A stretch of 9,369 nucleotides of DNA, from positions 1-9,369 of the forward strand of contig JBCKUK010000046.1 of assembly GCA_038924905.1 (NCBI GenBank), given 5' to 3'. The notes below the pieces were generated by a model. The model did no database searches and was not told the DNA's origin. It saw only the letters and a program-made list of their open reading frames with translations. The position numbers and the translations under genes are program-made. Below, piece after piece: positions 1-6,837 of the stretch (within the stretch, counting starts at the first letter, position 1; each line of letters opens with the position of its first letter). The stretch is from JBCKUK01 sp038924905 (GTDB lineage Bacteria > Pseudomonadota > Gammaproteobacteria > Burkholderiales > Methylophilaceae).

Positions 1-1014
1 ATGCTTTATTCTCTGGCAAAACCTCTGCTATTCCTGCTTGATGCCGAGCGTGCCCATGATTTAACCCTAAAAAGCCTGAAACTCGCTGCCCTGTCAGGCG
101 CTCTGGTATTGCTCCCCAAGCCGCCTGTTTGTAAACCTCGGCAGGTGATGGGGATGACTTTTCCTAACCCTGTCGGCCTTGCGGCGGGACTGGATAAAAA
201 CGGTGCTTATATTGATGCCCTGGCAGCATTAGGGTTTGGTTTTATCGAGGTTGGTACCGTCACACCACGTCCACAGCCCGGCAACCCCAAGCCGCGCCTG
301 TTCCGCGTGAAAGAAGCCGAAGGCATTATCAACCGTTTTGGTTTTAACAATCTGGGCGTGGATAACCTGATTGAGAACGTCAAGCAGACTAAGTACAAGG
401 GCATTTTGGGCATCAATATCGGCAAGAACTTTGATACACCGAATGAAAATGCAGTGGACGACTACTTGATATGCCTGCGTAAGGTCTACCCCTATGCCAG
501 CTACATCGCTGTGAATATCTCATCTCCCAACACCAGGAATTTACGCGAGTTGCAGGAGAAGGAAGCGCTCACTAACCTACTGGCGCGGCTTAAAGCAGAG
601 CAAGCCGAGCTGGCCGAAGTGTATGGCCGCTATGTGCCAATTGCCTTGAAAATTGCGCCGGATTTGGATGAAATTCAGGTCAATGAAATTGCCGATTTTC
701 TGCTCGAACACAAGATGGATGGCGTGATCGCCACCAACACTACCCTGTCGCGTGACGGTGTTGCGGGTTTGCCCAATGCGGATGAAGCCGGCGGTTTGTC
801 GGGCGCGCCGGTCAAGAACAAGTCCACGCTGGTGATTCGCCAACTGGCAGCGCGATTGCAGGGACATATCCCTATCATTGGTGTCGGCGGTATTTTGAGC
901 GGGGAGGATGCGCTGGAAAAAATAGCGGCTGGTGCAAGCCTAGTACAGTTGTACAGTGGGTTGGTCTATCGAGGCCATAAGTTGGTACGGGATATCTGTA
1001 AGACTCTAGGATAA
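1..1014 (+). CDS. pyrD: Dihydroorotate dehydrogenase (quinone), class 2
   Basis: This is the FMN enzyme that oxidises dihydroorotate to orotate in de novo pyrimidine synthesis and passes electrons to membrane quinone. The 337 residues match the usual class 2 length (about 336). The N-terminal stretch (residues 1-40, hydrophobic helices with DAERAHD at 15-21) is the membrane/quinone-binding extension that separates class 2 from class 1 enzymes. The FMN barrel follows: GLAAGLDKNG near 59-68, NRFGFNN at 111-117, and the active-site segment VNISSPNTRN at 171-180, where Ser175 is the expected catalytic base. ATNTT lies near 244-248, and the phosphate-binding GVGGI at 294-298 is followed by LYSGLVYRG. 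The ATG is base 1 of the window, so the ribosome site and promoter cannot be seen, but the N-terminus aligns with full-length family members. No terminator is visible after the stop. The next gene is 113 bases downstream on the same strand. Confidence 0.97.
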   Translation: MLYSLAKPLLFLLDAERAHDLTLKSLKLAALSGALVLLPKPPVCKPRQVMGMTFPNPVGLAAGLDKNGAYIDALAALGFGFIEVGTVTPRPQPGNPKPRLFRVKEAEGIINRFGFNNLGVDNLIENVKQTKYKGILGINIGKNFDTPNENAVDDYLICLRKVYPYASYIAVNISSPNTRNLRELQEKEALTNLLARLKAEQAELAEVYGRYVPIALKIAPDLDEIQVNEIADFLLEHKMDGVIATNTTLSRDGVAGLPNADEAGGLSGAPVKNKSTLVIRQLAARLQGHIPIIGVGGILSGEDALEKIAAGASLVQLYSGLVYRGHKLVRDICKTLG

Positions 1015-1127
1015 TGCGGGATGGGCAATTGGTTTTTGGAGTTATAAATCAGACAAGGCGCGAATCAAAAAAATTGACGAAGTATATAAGTAATATCTGA
1101 GGAGATTTTTTTGATAAGCAACGCAGT
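1015..1127 (+). other. pyrD to GST-like gene gap with displaced ribosome site
   Basis: This is 113 bases of AT-rich sequence. No hairpin-plus-T-tract terminator for pyrD is visible. A strong Shine-Dalgarno-like GAGGAGA lies at 1099-1105, but it is 23 bases before the ATG at 1128, too far to serve that start directly. It is instead 5-6 bases before a TTG at 1111. That TTG opens a six-codon frame whose TGA (1129-1131) overlaps the ATG of the next gene. A TTGACG at 1074-1079 and a TAATAT at 1091-1096 resemble -35 and -10 boxes, but they are only 11 bases apart, so no promoter is called. Confidence 0.5.
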
Positions 1128-1766
1128 ATGATGACGAAGTCCAAATTACCAATCTTGTATTCTTATCGGCGTTGCCCCTATGCTATGCGCGCCCGCATGG
1201 TCTTACGTTATAGCGGCATCACGGTTGAGATGCGCGAAATCACTTTCAGGAATAAACCCAAGCACATGCTGCAAATTTCACCCAAGGGCACAGTGCCAGT
1301 ATTGCTCTTATCAGGCGGTAAAGTGCTGGAAGAGAGCCTGGATATTATGGATTGGGCGCTCGCGGAAAACGACCCTGACCATTGGTTGCAGGCGAAAGAT
1401 AGTGGTTTGATAGAAGAGAACGATGACAACTTTAAGCCGGCCTCGGATCAATATAAATACTCGGTCTCGGGAAAATCTGCCAAGACATATAGAACCGAAG
1501 GCGAGGTATTCCTGGCTAAATTGGAGCATCGCCTTAAAGCCAAACGTCATTTGTGTGGAGACAACCTCTCATTCACCGACATTGCCATCTTTCCATTTAT
1601 CCGCCAGTTTGCAGCAGTGGATGAGGCATGGTTTGAAGGCGCGCCTTACTCGGCGCTTAAAAGCTGGCTGGCGAGCCTGGTGGAATCAGAATTATTTTTG
1701 AGCGTGATGGAAAAATATGCGACCTGGGATGAAGACTCAACCCAGGTCGAAAAGATACTGTTCTAG
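1128..1766 (+). CDS. Glutathione S-transferase-like protein (thioredoxin-fold N-terminus, monothiol CPYA)
   Basis: This is a cytosolic GST-fold protein of 212 residues, a typical length. The N-terminal thioredoxin-like domain (about 8-80) has YSYRRCPYAMRARM with Cys16. The CPYA motif resembles the glutaredoxin-2 CPYC motif with its second cysteine replaced, as in omega-type or glutathionyl-transferring GSTs. KGTVPVL carries the cis-proline (Pro57), and EES at 68-70 is the usual site for the glutathione gamma-glutamyl group. The helical C-terminal domain (about 95-205) contains the GST N-capping box Ser148-x-x-Asp151 followed by IAIFPFIRQFA. The fold is clear; the substrate cannot be inferred. 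The start is the first of two adjacent ATGs (1128, 1131), and the second could equally be used because neither has a close Shine-Dalgarno sequence. The stop lies 2 bases from the clpA stop on the opposite strand. Confidence 0.85.
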   Translation: MMTKSKLPILYSYRRCPYAMRARMVLRYSGITVEMREITFRNKPKHMLQISPKGTVPVLLLSGGKVLEESLDIMDWALAENDPDHWLQAKDSGLIEENDDNFKPASDQYKYSVSGKSAKTYRTEGEVFLAKLEHRLKAKRHLCGDNLSFTDIAIFPFIRQFAAVDEAWFEGAPYSALKSWLASLVESELFLSVMEKYATWDEDSTQVEKILF

Positions 1767-1768
1767 CG

Positions 1769-4057
1769 CTATTCCGCCAAACCAGCGGCCAGGGCGGTTT
1801 CTTTCCCGCCCGGTTTATTTTCATCAAATGTCAGCTTGATTTCGTCTTTATCATCAATATCCACCATGACACTGCCGCCATTTGCCAGACTGCCAAACAG
1901 CAGCTCGTCAGCCAATGCACGGCGAATGGTGTCTTGAATCAAGCGTGACATGGGGCGGGCGCCCATGAGCGGGTCAAAGCCCTTCTTGGCCAGGTAAGCT
2001 TTCAGCTTGTCGCTGAAGGTAGCTTCCACTTTTTTCTCATGCAACTGGTCTTCCAATTGCATCAGGAACTTATCAACCACGCGCACAATAACTTCCGGTG
2101 ACAGTGAGGCAAAGGAGATTGTGGCATCCAGGCGGTTGCGGAACTCCGGCGAGAACATACGTTTGATCTCTGCCATCTCGTCGCCCACGCCATTGCCCAG
2201 CGTGAAGCCGATGCCGGTCTTGGAGATGGCCTCAGAGCCCGCGTTGGTGGTCATGATGATAGTGACATTACGGAAATCTGCCTTACGCCCGTTGTTATCG
2301 GTGAGCGTGCCGTAATCCATGATTTGCAGCAGAATATTGAAAATATCAGGATGCGCCTTTTCAATTTCATCCAGCAGTAAGACGCAATAAGGCTGCTTGG
2401 TAATCGCCTCGGTCATCAGGCCGCCCTGTTCAAACCCGATATAGCCAGGAGGCGCGCCAATCAAGCGTGACACGGCATGTCGCTCCATGTATTCGGACAT
2501 ATCAAAACGCACCAGTTCGATGCCCAGTATATAGGCGAGCTGTCTTGCGACTTCTGTTTTACCCACACCGGTAGGGCCTGAGAACAGGAACGAGCCGATG
2601 GGTTTTTGCGCACCGCCCAGGCCGCTGCGCGCCATTTTAACAGCGGATGCGAGCGCATCAATGGCTTTATCCTGGCCAAATACCACGGCCCTGAGGTCGC
2701 GTTCCAGGGTCTTCAGTGCAGTCCTATCATCGCTGGAAATATTCTTGGGCGGAATACGTGCAATTTTAGCGACGATGTCTTCAATCTCTTTGTTGCCGAT
2801 CACTTTCTTCTGCTTGGATTTAGGCAATATGCGCTGCGCAGCGCCAGCTTCATCAATGACATCAATCGCCTTATCCGGCAAATGCCTGTCATTGATATAC
2901 CTGGCAGCAAGTTCGGCCGCAGAGGATAGCGCTGCGGCGGTGTACTTCACCTTGTGATGTTCTTCAAAGCGCGACTTCAGGCCTTTCAGAATCTCAACGG
3001 TTTCGGCAATGCTGGGTTCGTTGACGTCAATCTTCTGGAAACGACGTGAAAGCGCGTGATCTTTCTCAAAAACACCGCGGTATTCCTGATAAGTGGTCGC
3101 GCCTATGCACTTCAAGGTGCCGTTGGACAGCGCCGGTTTCAATAGATTAGAGGCATCCAATGTGCCGCCACTGGCCGCGCCAGCACCGATCAAGGTGTGA
3201 ATTTCATCAATAAATAATATGGCACCTGGTTGTTCTGCCAGTTTTTTCATTACTGCTTTTAGCCGCTGTTCAAAGTCGCCGCGATATTTGGTGCCTGCAA
3301 GCAGGGTGCCCATGTCCAGTGAATAGATCACGGCATTAGCCAGCACTTCCGGCACGTTGCCTTCAACAATGCAGCGAGCAAGACCTTCGGCAATGGCAGT
3401 TTTGCCAACACCGGCCTCACCAACCAGCAGCGGATTATTTTTGCGGCGACGGCATAAGGTTTGAATCACGCGTTCAAGCTCAGGGCCGCGACCAATCAGC
3501 GGATCAATCTTGCCGGCAATGACTTGTAGATTAAGATTTTGCGTGAAGTTTTCCAACGCGCCTGCTGGTGAGGCTTCGGTTTCCATCTCTTGCTCGGTTT
3601 CAGCGCGCTTGGAGGCGCCATCCGTGACTTTAGCTACCCCATGAGAGATAAAATTGACCACGTCCAAGCGGGTAACGCCCTGTTGATGCAGGAAAAATAC
3701 AGCGTGCGAATCTTTTTCGCCGTAGATGGCGACCAGCACGTTAGCGCCGGTCACTTCTTTTTTGCCGGATGATTGCACGTGCAAAATAGCACGCTGGATT
3801 ACGCGTTGAAAGCCCAGCGTAGGTTGTGTATCAACCTCTTCAATCCCATCCACTGTGGGCGTGTGTTCTTCAATGTAGTTATTAAGCTCGGTGCGTAAAT
3901 TATCAAGATTTGCGCCGCAAGCCCGCAGTATGTCAGCCGCAGTCGGATTATCAATCATGGCGAGCAGCAAATGCTCGACCGTGATTAACTCATGGCGCTT
4001 TTGTCTAGCGTTCATGAAGGCCATGTGGAGACTTACTTCAAGTTCTTGCGCAATCAT
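1769..4057 (-). CDS. clpA: ATP-dependent Clp protease ATP-binding subunit ClpA
   Basis: This Hsp100 unfoldase forms a hexamer on ClpP and threads substrates, including those delivered by ClpS, into the protease. Its 762 residues compare with 758 in E. coli. The N-terminal Clp_N repeats, which bind ClpS, cover about 1-145. AAA module D1 has Walker A GEAGVGKT at 213-220, Walker B LFIDEIH with Asp284/Glu285, and an RRF near 338. Module D2 has Walker A GPTGVGKT at 494-501, Walker B LLDEIEKAHP with Asp563/Glu564, and FRNRLD at 639-644. No ClpB-type coiled-coil insertion separates the modules. The ClpP-docking tripeptide is present as IGF at 616-618 (IGL in E. coli ClpA). The ATG start is well supported by a GAGGA ribosome site at 4065-4069, 7 bases upstream. 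clpS lies 88 bases upstream on the same strand. The stop is 2 bases from the convergent GST-like gene, with no terminator of its own visible. Confidence 0.97.
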   Translation of the reverse strand: MIAQELEVSLHMAFMNARQKRHELITVEHLLLAMIDNPTAADILRACGANLDNLRTELNNYIEEHTPTVDGIEEVDTQPTLGFQRVIQRAILHVQSSGKKEVTGANVLVAIYGEKDSHAVFFLHQQGVTRLDVVNFISHGVAKVTDGASKRAETEQEMETEASPAGALENFTQNLNLQVIAGKIDPLIGRGPELERVIQTLCRRRKNNPLLVGEAGVGKTAIAEGLARCIVEGNVPEVLANAVIYSLDMGTLLAGTKYRGDFEQRLKAVMKKLAEQPGAILFIDEIHTLIGAGAASGGTLDASNLLKPALSNGTLKCIGATTYQEYRGVFEKDHALSRRFQKIDVNEPSIAETVEILKGLKSRFEEHHKVKYTAAALSSAAELAARYINDRHLPDKAIDVIDEAGAAQRILPKSKQKKVIGNKEIEDIVAKIARIPPKNISSDDRTALKTLERDLRAVVFGQDKAIDALASAVKMARSGLGGAQKPIGSFLFSGPTGVGKTEVARQLAYILGIELVRFDMSEYMERHAVSRLIGAPPGYIGFEQGGLMTEAITKQPYCVLLLDEIEKAHPDIFNILLQIMDYGTLTDNNGRKADFRNVTIIMTTNAGSEAISKTGIGFTLGNGVGDEMAEIKRMFSPEFRNRLDATISFASLSPEVIVRVVDKFLMQLEDQLHEKKVEATFSDKLKAYLAKKGFDPLMGARPMSRLIQDTIRRALADELLFGSLANGGSVMVDIDDKDEIKLTFDENKPGGKETALAAGLAE
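1792..1821 (+). terminator. Possible weak terminator for the GST-like gene inside the clpA 3' end
   Basis: A GC-only 6-bp stem (gggcgg at 1792-1797 with ccgccc at 1806-1811, 8-base loop) is followed by ggtttatttt, a T-rich but interrupted tail on the + strand. It begins 26 bases after the GST-like stop codon, a suitable distance, and lies inside the last codons of clpA. The tail is imperfect and the sequence is also constrained by coding, so this is only a candidate. On the - strand the stem is followed by clpA coding sequence and no T-tract, so it would not end clpA transcription. Confidence 0.3.
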
Positions 4058-4145
4058 CTTGCTTTCCTCGTTTATAAACTTCAGTTATTAAACTTCCTTA
4101 AGCTACTTCCTGTAATTCCTAATTTCTTACAATTTACAATGCCCT
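4058..4145 (-). promoter_or_regulatory. clpS-clpA gap with strong clpA ribosome site and repeated AGGAA
   Basis: Read on the - strand, this 88-base AT-rich gap contains four AGGAA pentamers: three close together in its middle, and the last forming part of the clpA ribosome site GAGGA (4065-4069), 7 bases before the ATG. No terminator is seen after clpS, so co-transcription of clpS and clpA is likely. No convincing sigma-70 promoter pair is visible here, so a separate clpA promoter cannot be called. Confidence 0.45.
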
Positions 4146-4472
4146 TTAGGCTTCTTCCATCGTGCACTGCAGCGGATGTTGGTATTCACGGGCGTAGTCC
4201 AATACCTGGTTCGTTTTGGTCTCGGCAATCCCATGCGGGTAAACCCCACATACCCCAGTCCCTTCAGTATGTACCTTAAGCATGATCTGTGTCGCCTGCT
4301 CCCGCGTTCTGCTAAAAAATCGCTGTATCACATCCACCACAAACTCCATCGGTGTGTAGTCGTCATTAAGCAGAATGACTTTATACATGGATGGCGGTTT
4401 TGGCTTTTTCGTTCTGGTTTCAGTAACGGTGCCTTCTTGCGGCTTGGTACTCGCTATATCCTTGGTTGCCAT
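4146..4472 (-). CDS. clpS: ATP-dependent Clp protease adaptor ClpS
   Basis: This adaptor recognises N-degron substrates (destabilising N-terminal Leu, Phe, Tyr, Trp) and hands them to ClpA. The chosen start gives 108 residues (E. coli 106). An unstructured, Lys/Thr-rich N-terminal tail (about 1-27), the part that engages ClpA, precedes the folded domain, which starts at MYKVILLNDDYTPMEFV. The substrate-pocket residues are present: Asn36, Asp37, Asp38, Met42 and His68 correspond to Asn34, Asp35, Asp36, Met40 and His66 in E. coli, a constant offset of two. The frame is open 15 codons further upstream to an ATG at 4517. The internal ATG at 4472 is preferred because ATAGGT (AGG at 4480-4482) lies 7 bases before it and because it gives the family length. 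The gene sits directly upstream of clpA, as in most proteobacteria. Confidence 0.96.
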   Translation of the reverse strand: MATKDIASTKPQEGTVTETRTKKPKPPSMYKVILLNDDYTPMEFVVDVIQRFFSRTREQATQIMLKVHTEGTGVCGVYPHGIAETKTNQVLDYAREYQHPLQCTMEEA

Positions 4473-4547
4473 ATTAAAACCTATTTTGAGCCGAATTGAG
4501 AATATTTCAAGCCTCAATTGAGTAGGGGTAATTACTCGGCCTCAAAT
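4473..4547 (-). promoter_or_regulatory. Upstream region of clpS with nested inverted repeats
   Basis: This is a 75-base gap between the CNNM-like gene and clpS. It contains several inverted repeats: aattgag (4494-4500) with ctcaatt (4513-4519), the palindrome ctcaattgag (4513-4522), gagta (4520-4524) with tactc (4533-4537), and an outer pair ttgagccga (4486-4494) with tcggcctcaa (4536-4545) that needs one bulged base. The clpS ribosome site AGG is at 4480-4482. No clear -35/-10 pair was found, so a clpS promoter is plausible from position but not called. None of the stems is followed by a T-tract on the - strand. Confidence 0.4.
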
Positions 4548-5807
4548 TTAAGGGTAAATGCGTACGCTTTTTACAATTCTATCCTGTGTTTGCACGATTT
4601 CCAGGGTGTGCTTGCCAATCTTGAAGCTGGTACCGGGCTCAGGAATATCTTCGAAGTGCTCCAACAACAAGCCATTCAAGGTACGCGGGCCATGCAGTGG
4701 CAGGCTCAGCCCCAATTTTTTATTGAGGTCTCGCAAAGTACTGCTACCATCCACTAACCAGCTACCATCCTGTTCCTGGCGATAAATACTGGTGTGCAAA
4801 GGCGACTGGGTGGTGAAATCGCCAATCACTTCTTCCAATATATCTTCGAGAGTTAGCAGGCCTTTAAGTTCGCCATATTCATCTACAACAAGCCCGATTC
4901 GTTGCTTCTTCTCCTGGAATTGCTGCATTTGGGTATATAGCGGCGTACCGGAAGGGATGAAATAAGGTTCAGCGATTACCTCCTGCAATGCCTCCATATC
5001 CAATTCTCCATTACGCAATTGATTCATTACTTTGCGCACATGAAGCACACCAATGATTTCTTCAGCCTGGCCTTGTTTGACTGGGAGCCGTGTGTGGTGG
5101 CTGGATGAGAGGTGCTGTAGAATGGTTTCCAGCGGGTCATTAAAATTAATAGCTTCGATCTGTGTATGTGCAGTCATCACATCATCCACGGTAATTTTTT
5201 CCAGATCAAACAAATTCAATAAAATAGTGCGGTGCTTTTTCGGTATGAAACTGCCGGCTTCCAGCACGATGCTTCTGAGCTCTTCCATGGAAATGGAATG
5301 CGCAGTTTCGGCAAAATTGATTTTTATACCAAGCATACGCAACAGGCTGCCAACAAATAAATTGACAAACCATACCGCCGGATAGGCCACCTTAAGCAGC
5401 GGATAGAGTATGTAACTACTTGCGAAGGCAAGCCTTTCCGGGTGCGCAGCGGCGAAGACCTTGGGCGATATTTCACTAAATACCAGAATGGCGAAAGTGA
5501 CCGCCAGCGTGCCAAACAACAATACCAGCTCGCCATCACCAAATAAGCGCACACTAATAACCGCGACCAGGGTGGCAGCAGCAGCATTGGCTAAATTGTT
5601 GCCGAGCAGGATTACACCCAGCAGCTTATCTGTTTTGCTTAACAAGACGCTGGCCAGACGTGCGCCGCGGTGACCGCTTTTGGCCAGATGCCGCAATCTG
5701 TAACGATTGAGCGACATCATGCTGGTTTCAGCAATAGAAAAAAAGGCGGAAATCATGAGCAGCAGGGCAAGGGCGCCGAGCTGCAAAGATATGGGAATAT
5801 CGTCCAA
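4548..5807 (-). CDS. CNNM/CorB-type (UPF0053, HlyC/CorC family) inner-membrane protein with CBS domains
   Basis: This is a probable inner-membrane divalent-cation (Mg2+) transport or efflux protein related to E. coli YfjD/CorB. It has 419 residues with the family's domain order. The CNNM/DUF21 membrane domain (about 1-190) has four hydrophobic segments and the conserved patches SAFFSIAETSM (20-30), LLGNNLAN (67-74) and SEISPK (111-116). A CBS pair follows at about 205-330, ending in VVDEYGELKG and LTLEDILEEVIGD, and a CorC_HlyC (TerF-type) domain covers about 343-419. The start codon is TTG at 5807 with no good Shine-Dalgarno sequence. It is chosen because MDDIP followed by the first membrane helix matches the usual N-terminus and the frame closes 10 codons upstream without an ATG. 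Transport direction and ion are inferred from the family. The old haemolysin label (HlyC) should not be taken literally. The gene lies 58 bases after secF on the same strand. Confidence 0.9.
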   Translation of the reverse strand: MDDIPISLQLGALALLLMISAFFSIAETSMMSLNRYRLRHLAKSGHRGARLASVLLSKTDKLLGVILLGNNLANAAAATLVAVISVRLFGDGELVLLFGTLAVTFAILVFSEISPKVFAAAHPERLAFASSYILYPLLKVAYPAVWFVNLFVGSLLRMLGIKINFAETAHSISMEELRSIVLEAGSFIPKKHRTILLNLFDLEKITVDDVMTAHTQIEAINFNDPLETILQHLSSSHHTRLPVKQGQAEEIIGVLHVRKVMNQLRNGELDMEALQEVIAEPYFIPSGTPLYTQMQQFQEKKQRIGLVVDEYGELKGLLTLEDILEEVIGDFTTQSPLHTSIYRQEQDGSWLVDGSSTLRDLNKKLGLSLPLHGPRTLNGLLLEHFEDIPEPGTSFKIGKHTLEIVQTQDRIVKSVRIYP

Positions 5808-5865
5808 GGAGCGTTTTAGTTCGCTAAAGAGATGCTGCTAGTTTCCACGTGTAGCGCTAATTTTG

Positions 5866-6801
5866 TCAAGGCTGCGCTTCTGCAACGGTTTTCTTTTCTG
5901 CGCCAGTGAGGAGATTTTCGCGTGAAACGCCAAGATACAGCGCGACTGGGCAAGCTACCAATACCGAAGAATAGATACCGAACAAAATACCAATGGTGAG
6001 TGCGATGGAAAAGTTATGTAGCACCTCACCGCCGAATAGCAACATTGACAGCACCATCAATTGTGTGGAGAAGTGGGTGATGACAGTACGTGACATGGTG
6101 CGGGTGATGGCGTTATCAATGACTGTTGCCACGCTTGCTTTACGCATTTTGCGGAAATTCTCGCGCACCCGGTCAAAAACCACGACAGATTCATTAACGG
6201 AATAGCCCAGCACAGCCAACACCGCAGCCAGTACGGTGAGATTGAATTCCCACTGGAAAAAGGCGAAAAATCCTAAAATAATCACCACATCGTGCATATT
6301 GGCGATGATGGCAGATACAGCAAAGCGCCACTCAAAGCGGAATGCGAGGTAAGCCACAATGCCAAAAGACACCAGCAGCAGGGCCAGTGCGCCATTTTCA
6401 TAGAGCTCCTGACCAACTTGCGCACCAACGTTCTCCACGCGGCGCATTTCCACGCTGCTGTCTGCATCTTTCAAGGCAGCTAACACTTGCTCTGACAGTT
6501 GCGTGCCGGAGAGCCCAGCCTTGACCGGCAAACGAATCAGCACATCGTAACTGGTGCCAAAATTTTGTACCGAGGCCTCTTTGAGGCCGATGCTATCAAC
6601 CGTGCTACGAATTTTACCGAGGTCAGCCGCCTGTGGGTAGCTTACTTCCATCAGGGTGCCGCCAGTGAAATCCACGCCTAAATTGAGGCCTTTATGCCAT
6701 AAAAAGAACACCGAAAGAATAAAAGTAATGAGTGAGATGGCCGTGGTCAAACGGCCATAGCTCATGAAGGGGATATCTTTTTTGAGTCTGAAAAATTCCA
6801 T
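5866..6801 (-). CDS. secF: Protein translocase subunit SecF
   Basis: This is an inner-membrane partner of SecD. Together they use the proton gradient to help pull preproteins through SecYEG to the periplasm. The 311 residues fit the family (about 305-325). The first transmembrane segment (about 18-36) precedes the Sec_GG motif GVDFTGGT at 42-49 and a periplasmic domain to about 130. Five further membrane segments lie between about 135 and 295. The conserved segment LGYSVNESVVVFDRVREN (198-215) is present, with Asp210-Arg211, and the MSRTVITH segment follows at 236-243. The start MEFFRLKKDIPFMSYG is the typical family N-terminus. The ribosome site is weak: AGAGG lies about 18 bases before the ATG, with only a purine-rich AAAAGA close by. 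Translation may therefore depend partly on coupling to secD, which ends 36 bases upstream. Confidence 0.97.
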   Translation of the reverse strand: MEFFRLKKDIPFMSYGRLTTAISLITFILSVFFLWHKGLNLGVDFTGGTLMEVSYPQAADLGKIRSTVDSIGLKEASVQNFGTSYDVLIRLPVKAGLSGTQLSEQVLAALKDADSSVEMRRVENVGAQVGQELYENGALALLLVSFGIVAYLAFRFEWRFAVSAIIANMHDVVIILGFFAFFQWEFNLTVLAAVLAVLGYSVNESVVVFDRVRENFRKMRKASVATVIDNAITRTMSRTVITHFSTQLMVLSMLLFGGEVLHNFSIALTIGILFGIYSSVLVACPVALYLGVSRENLLTGAEKKTVAEAQP

Positions 6802-6837
6802 AATCTTTTGTGCTAGCCTCTAATTTGCGGTTGCGCT

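Noticed and set aside
1074..1096. Promoter TTGACG ... TAATAT ahead of the GST-like gene
   Set aside because: The boxes are 11 bases apart, well short of the 16-18 needed for a sigma-70 promoter.
2598..2957. 119-codon + strand open frame opposite clpA
   Set aside because: It lies wholly antisense to strongly conserved clpA coding sequence and has no recognisable domain; it is a shadow of clpA codon usage, like other + strand frames opposite the - strand genes.
4473..4517. Longer clpS start at ATG 4517, adding 15 residues
   Set aside because: The internal ATG at 4472 has a well-spaced AGG ribosome site and gives the normal ClpS length; the extension lies in the inverted-repeat region.
5815..5828. 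Small hairpin tttag-ttcg-ctaaa between secF and the CNNM-like gene
   Set aside because: Only 5 bp and AT-rich, with no T-tract; this is expected by chance in sequence of this composition.
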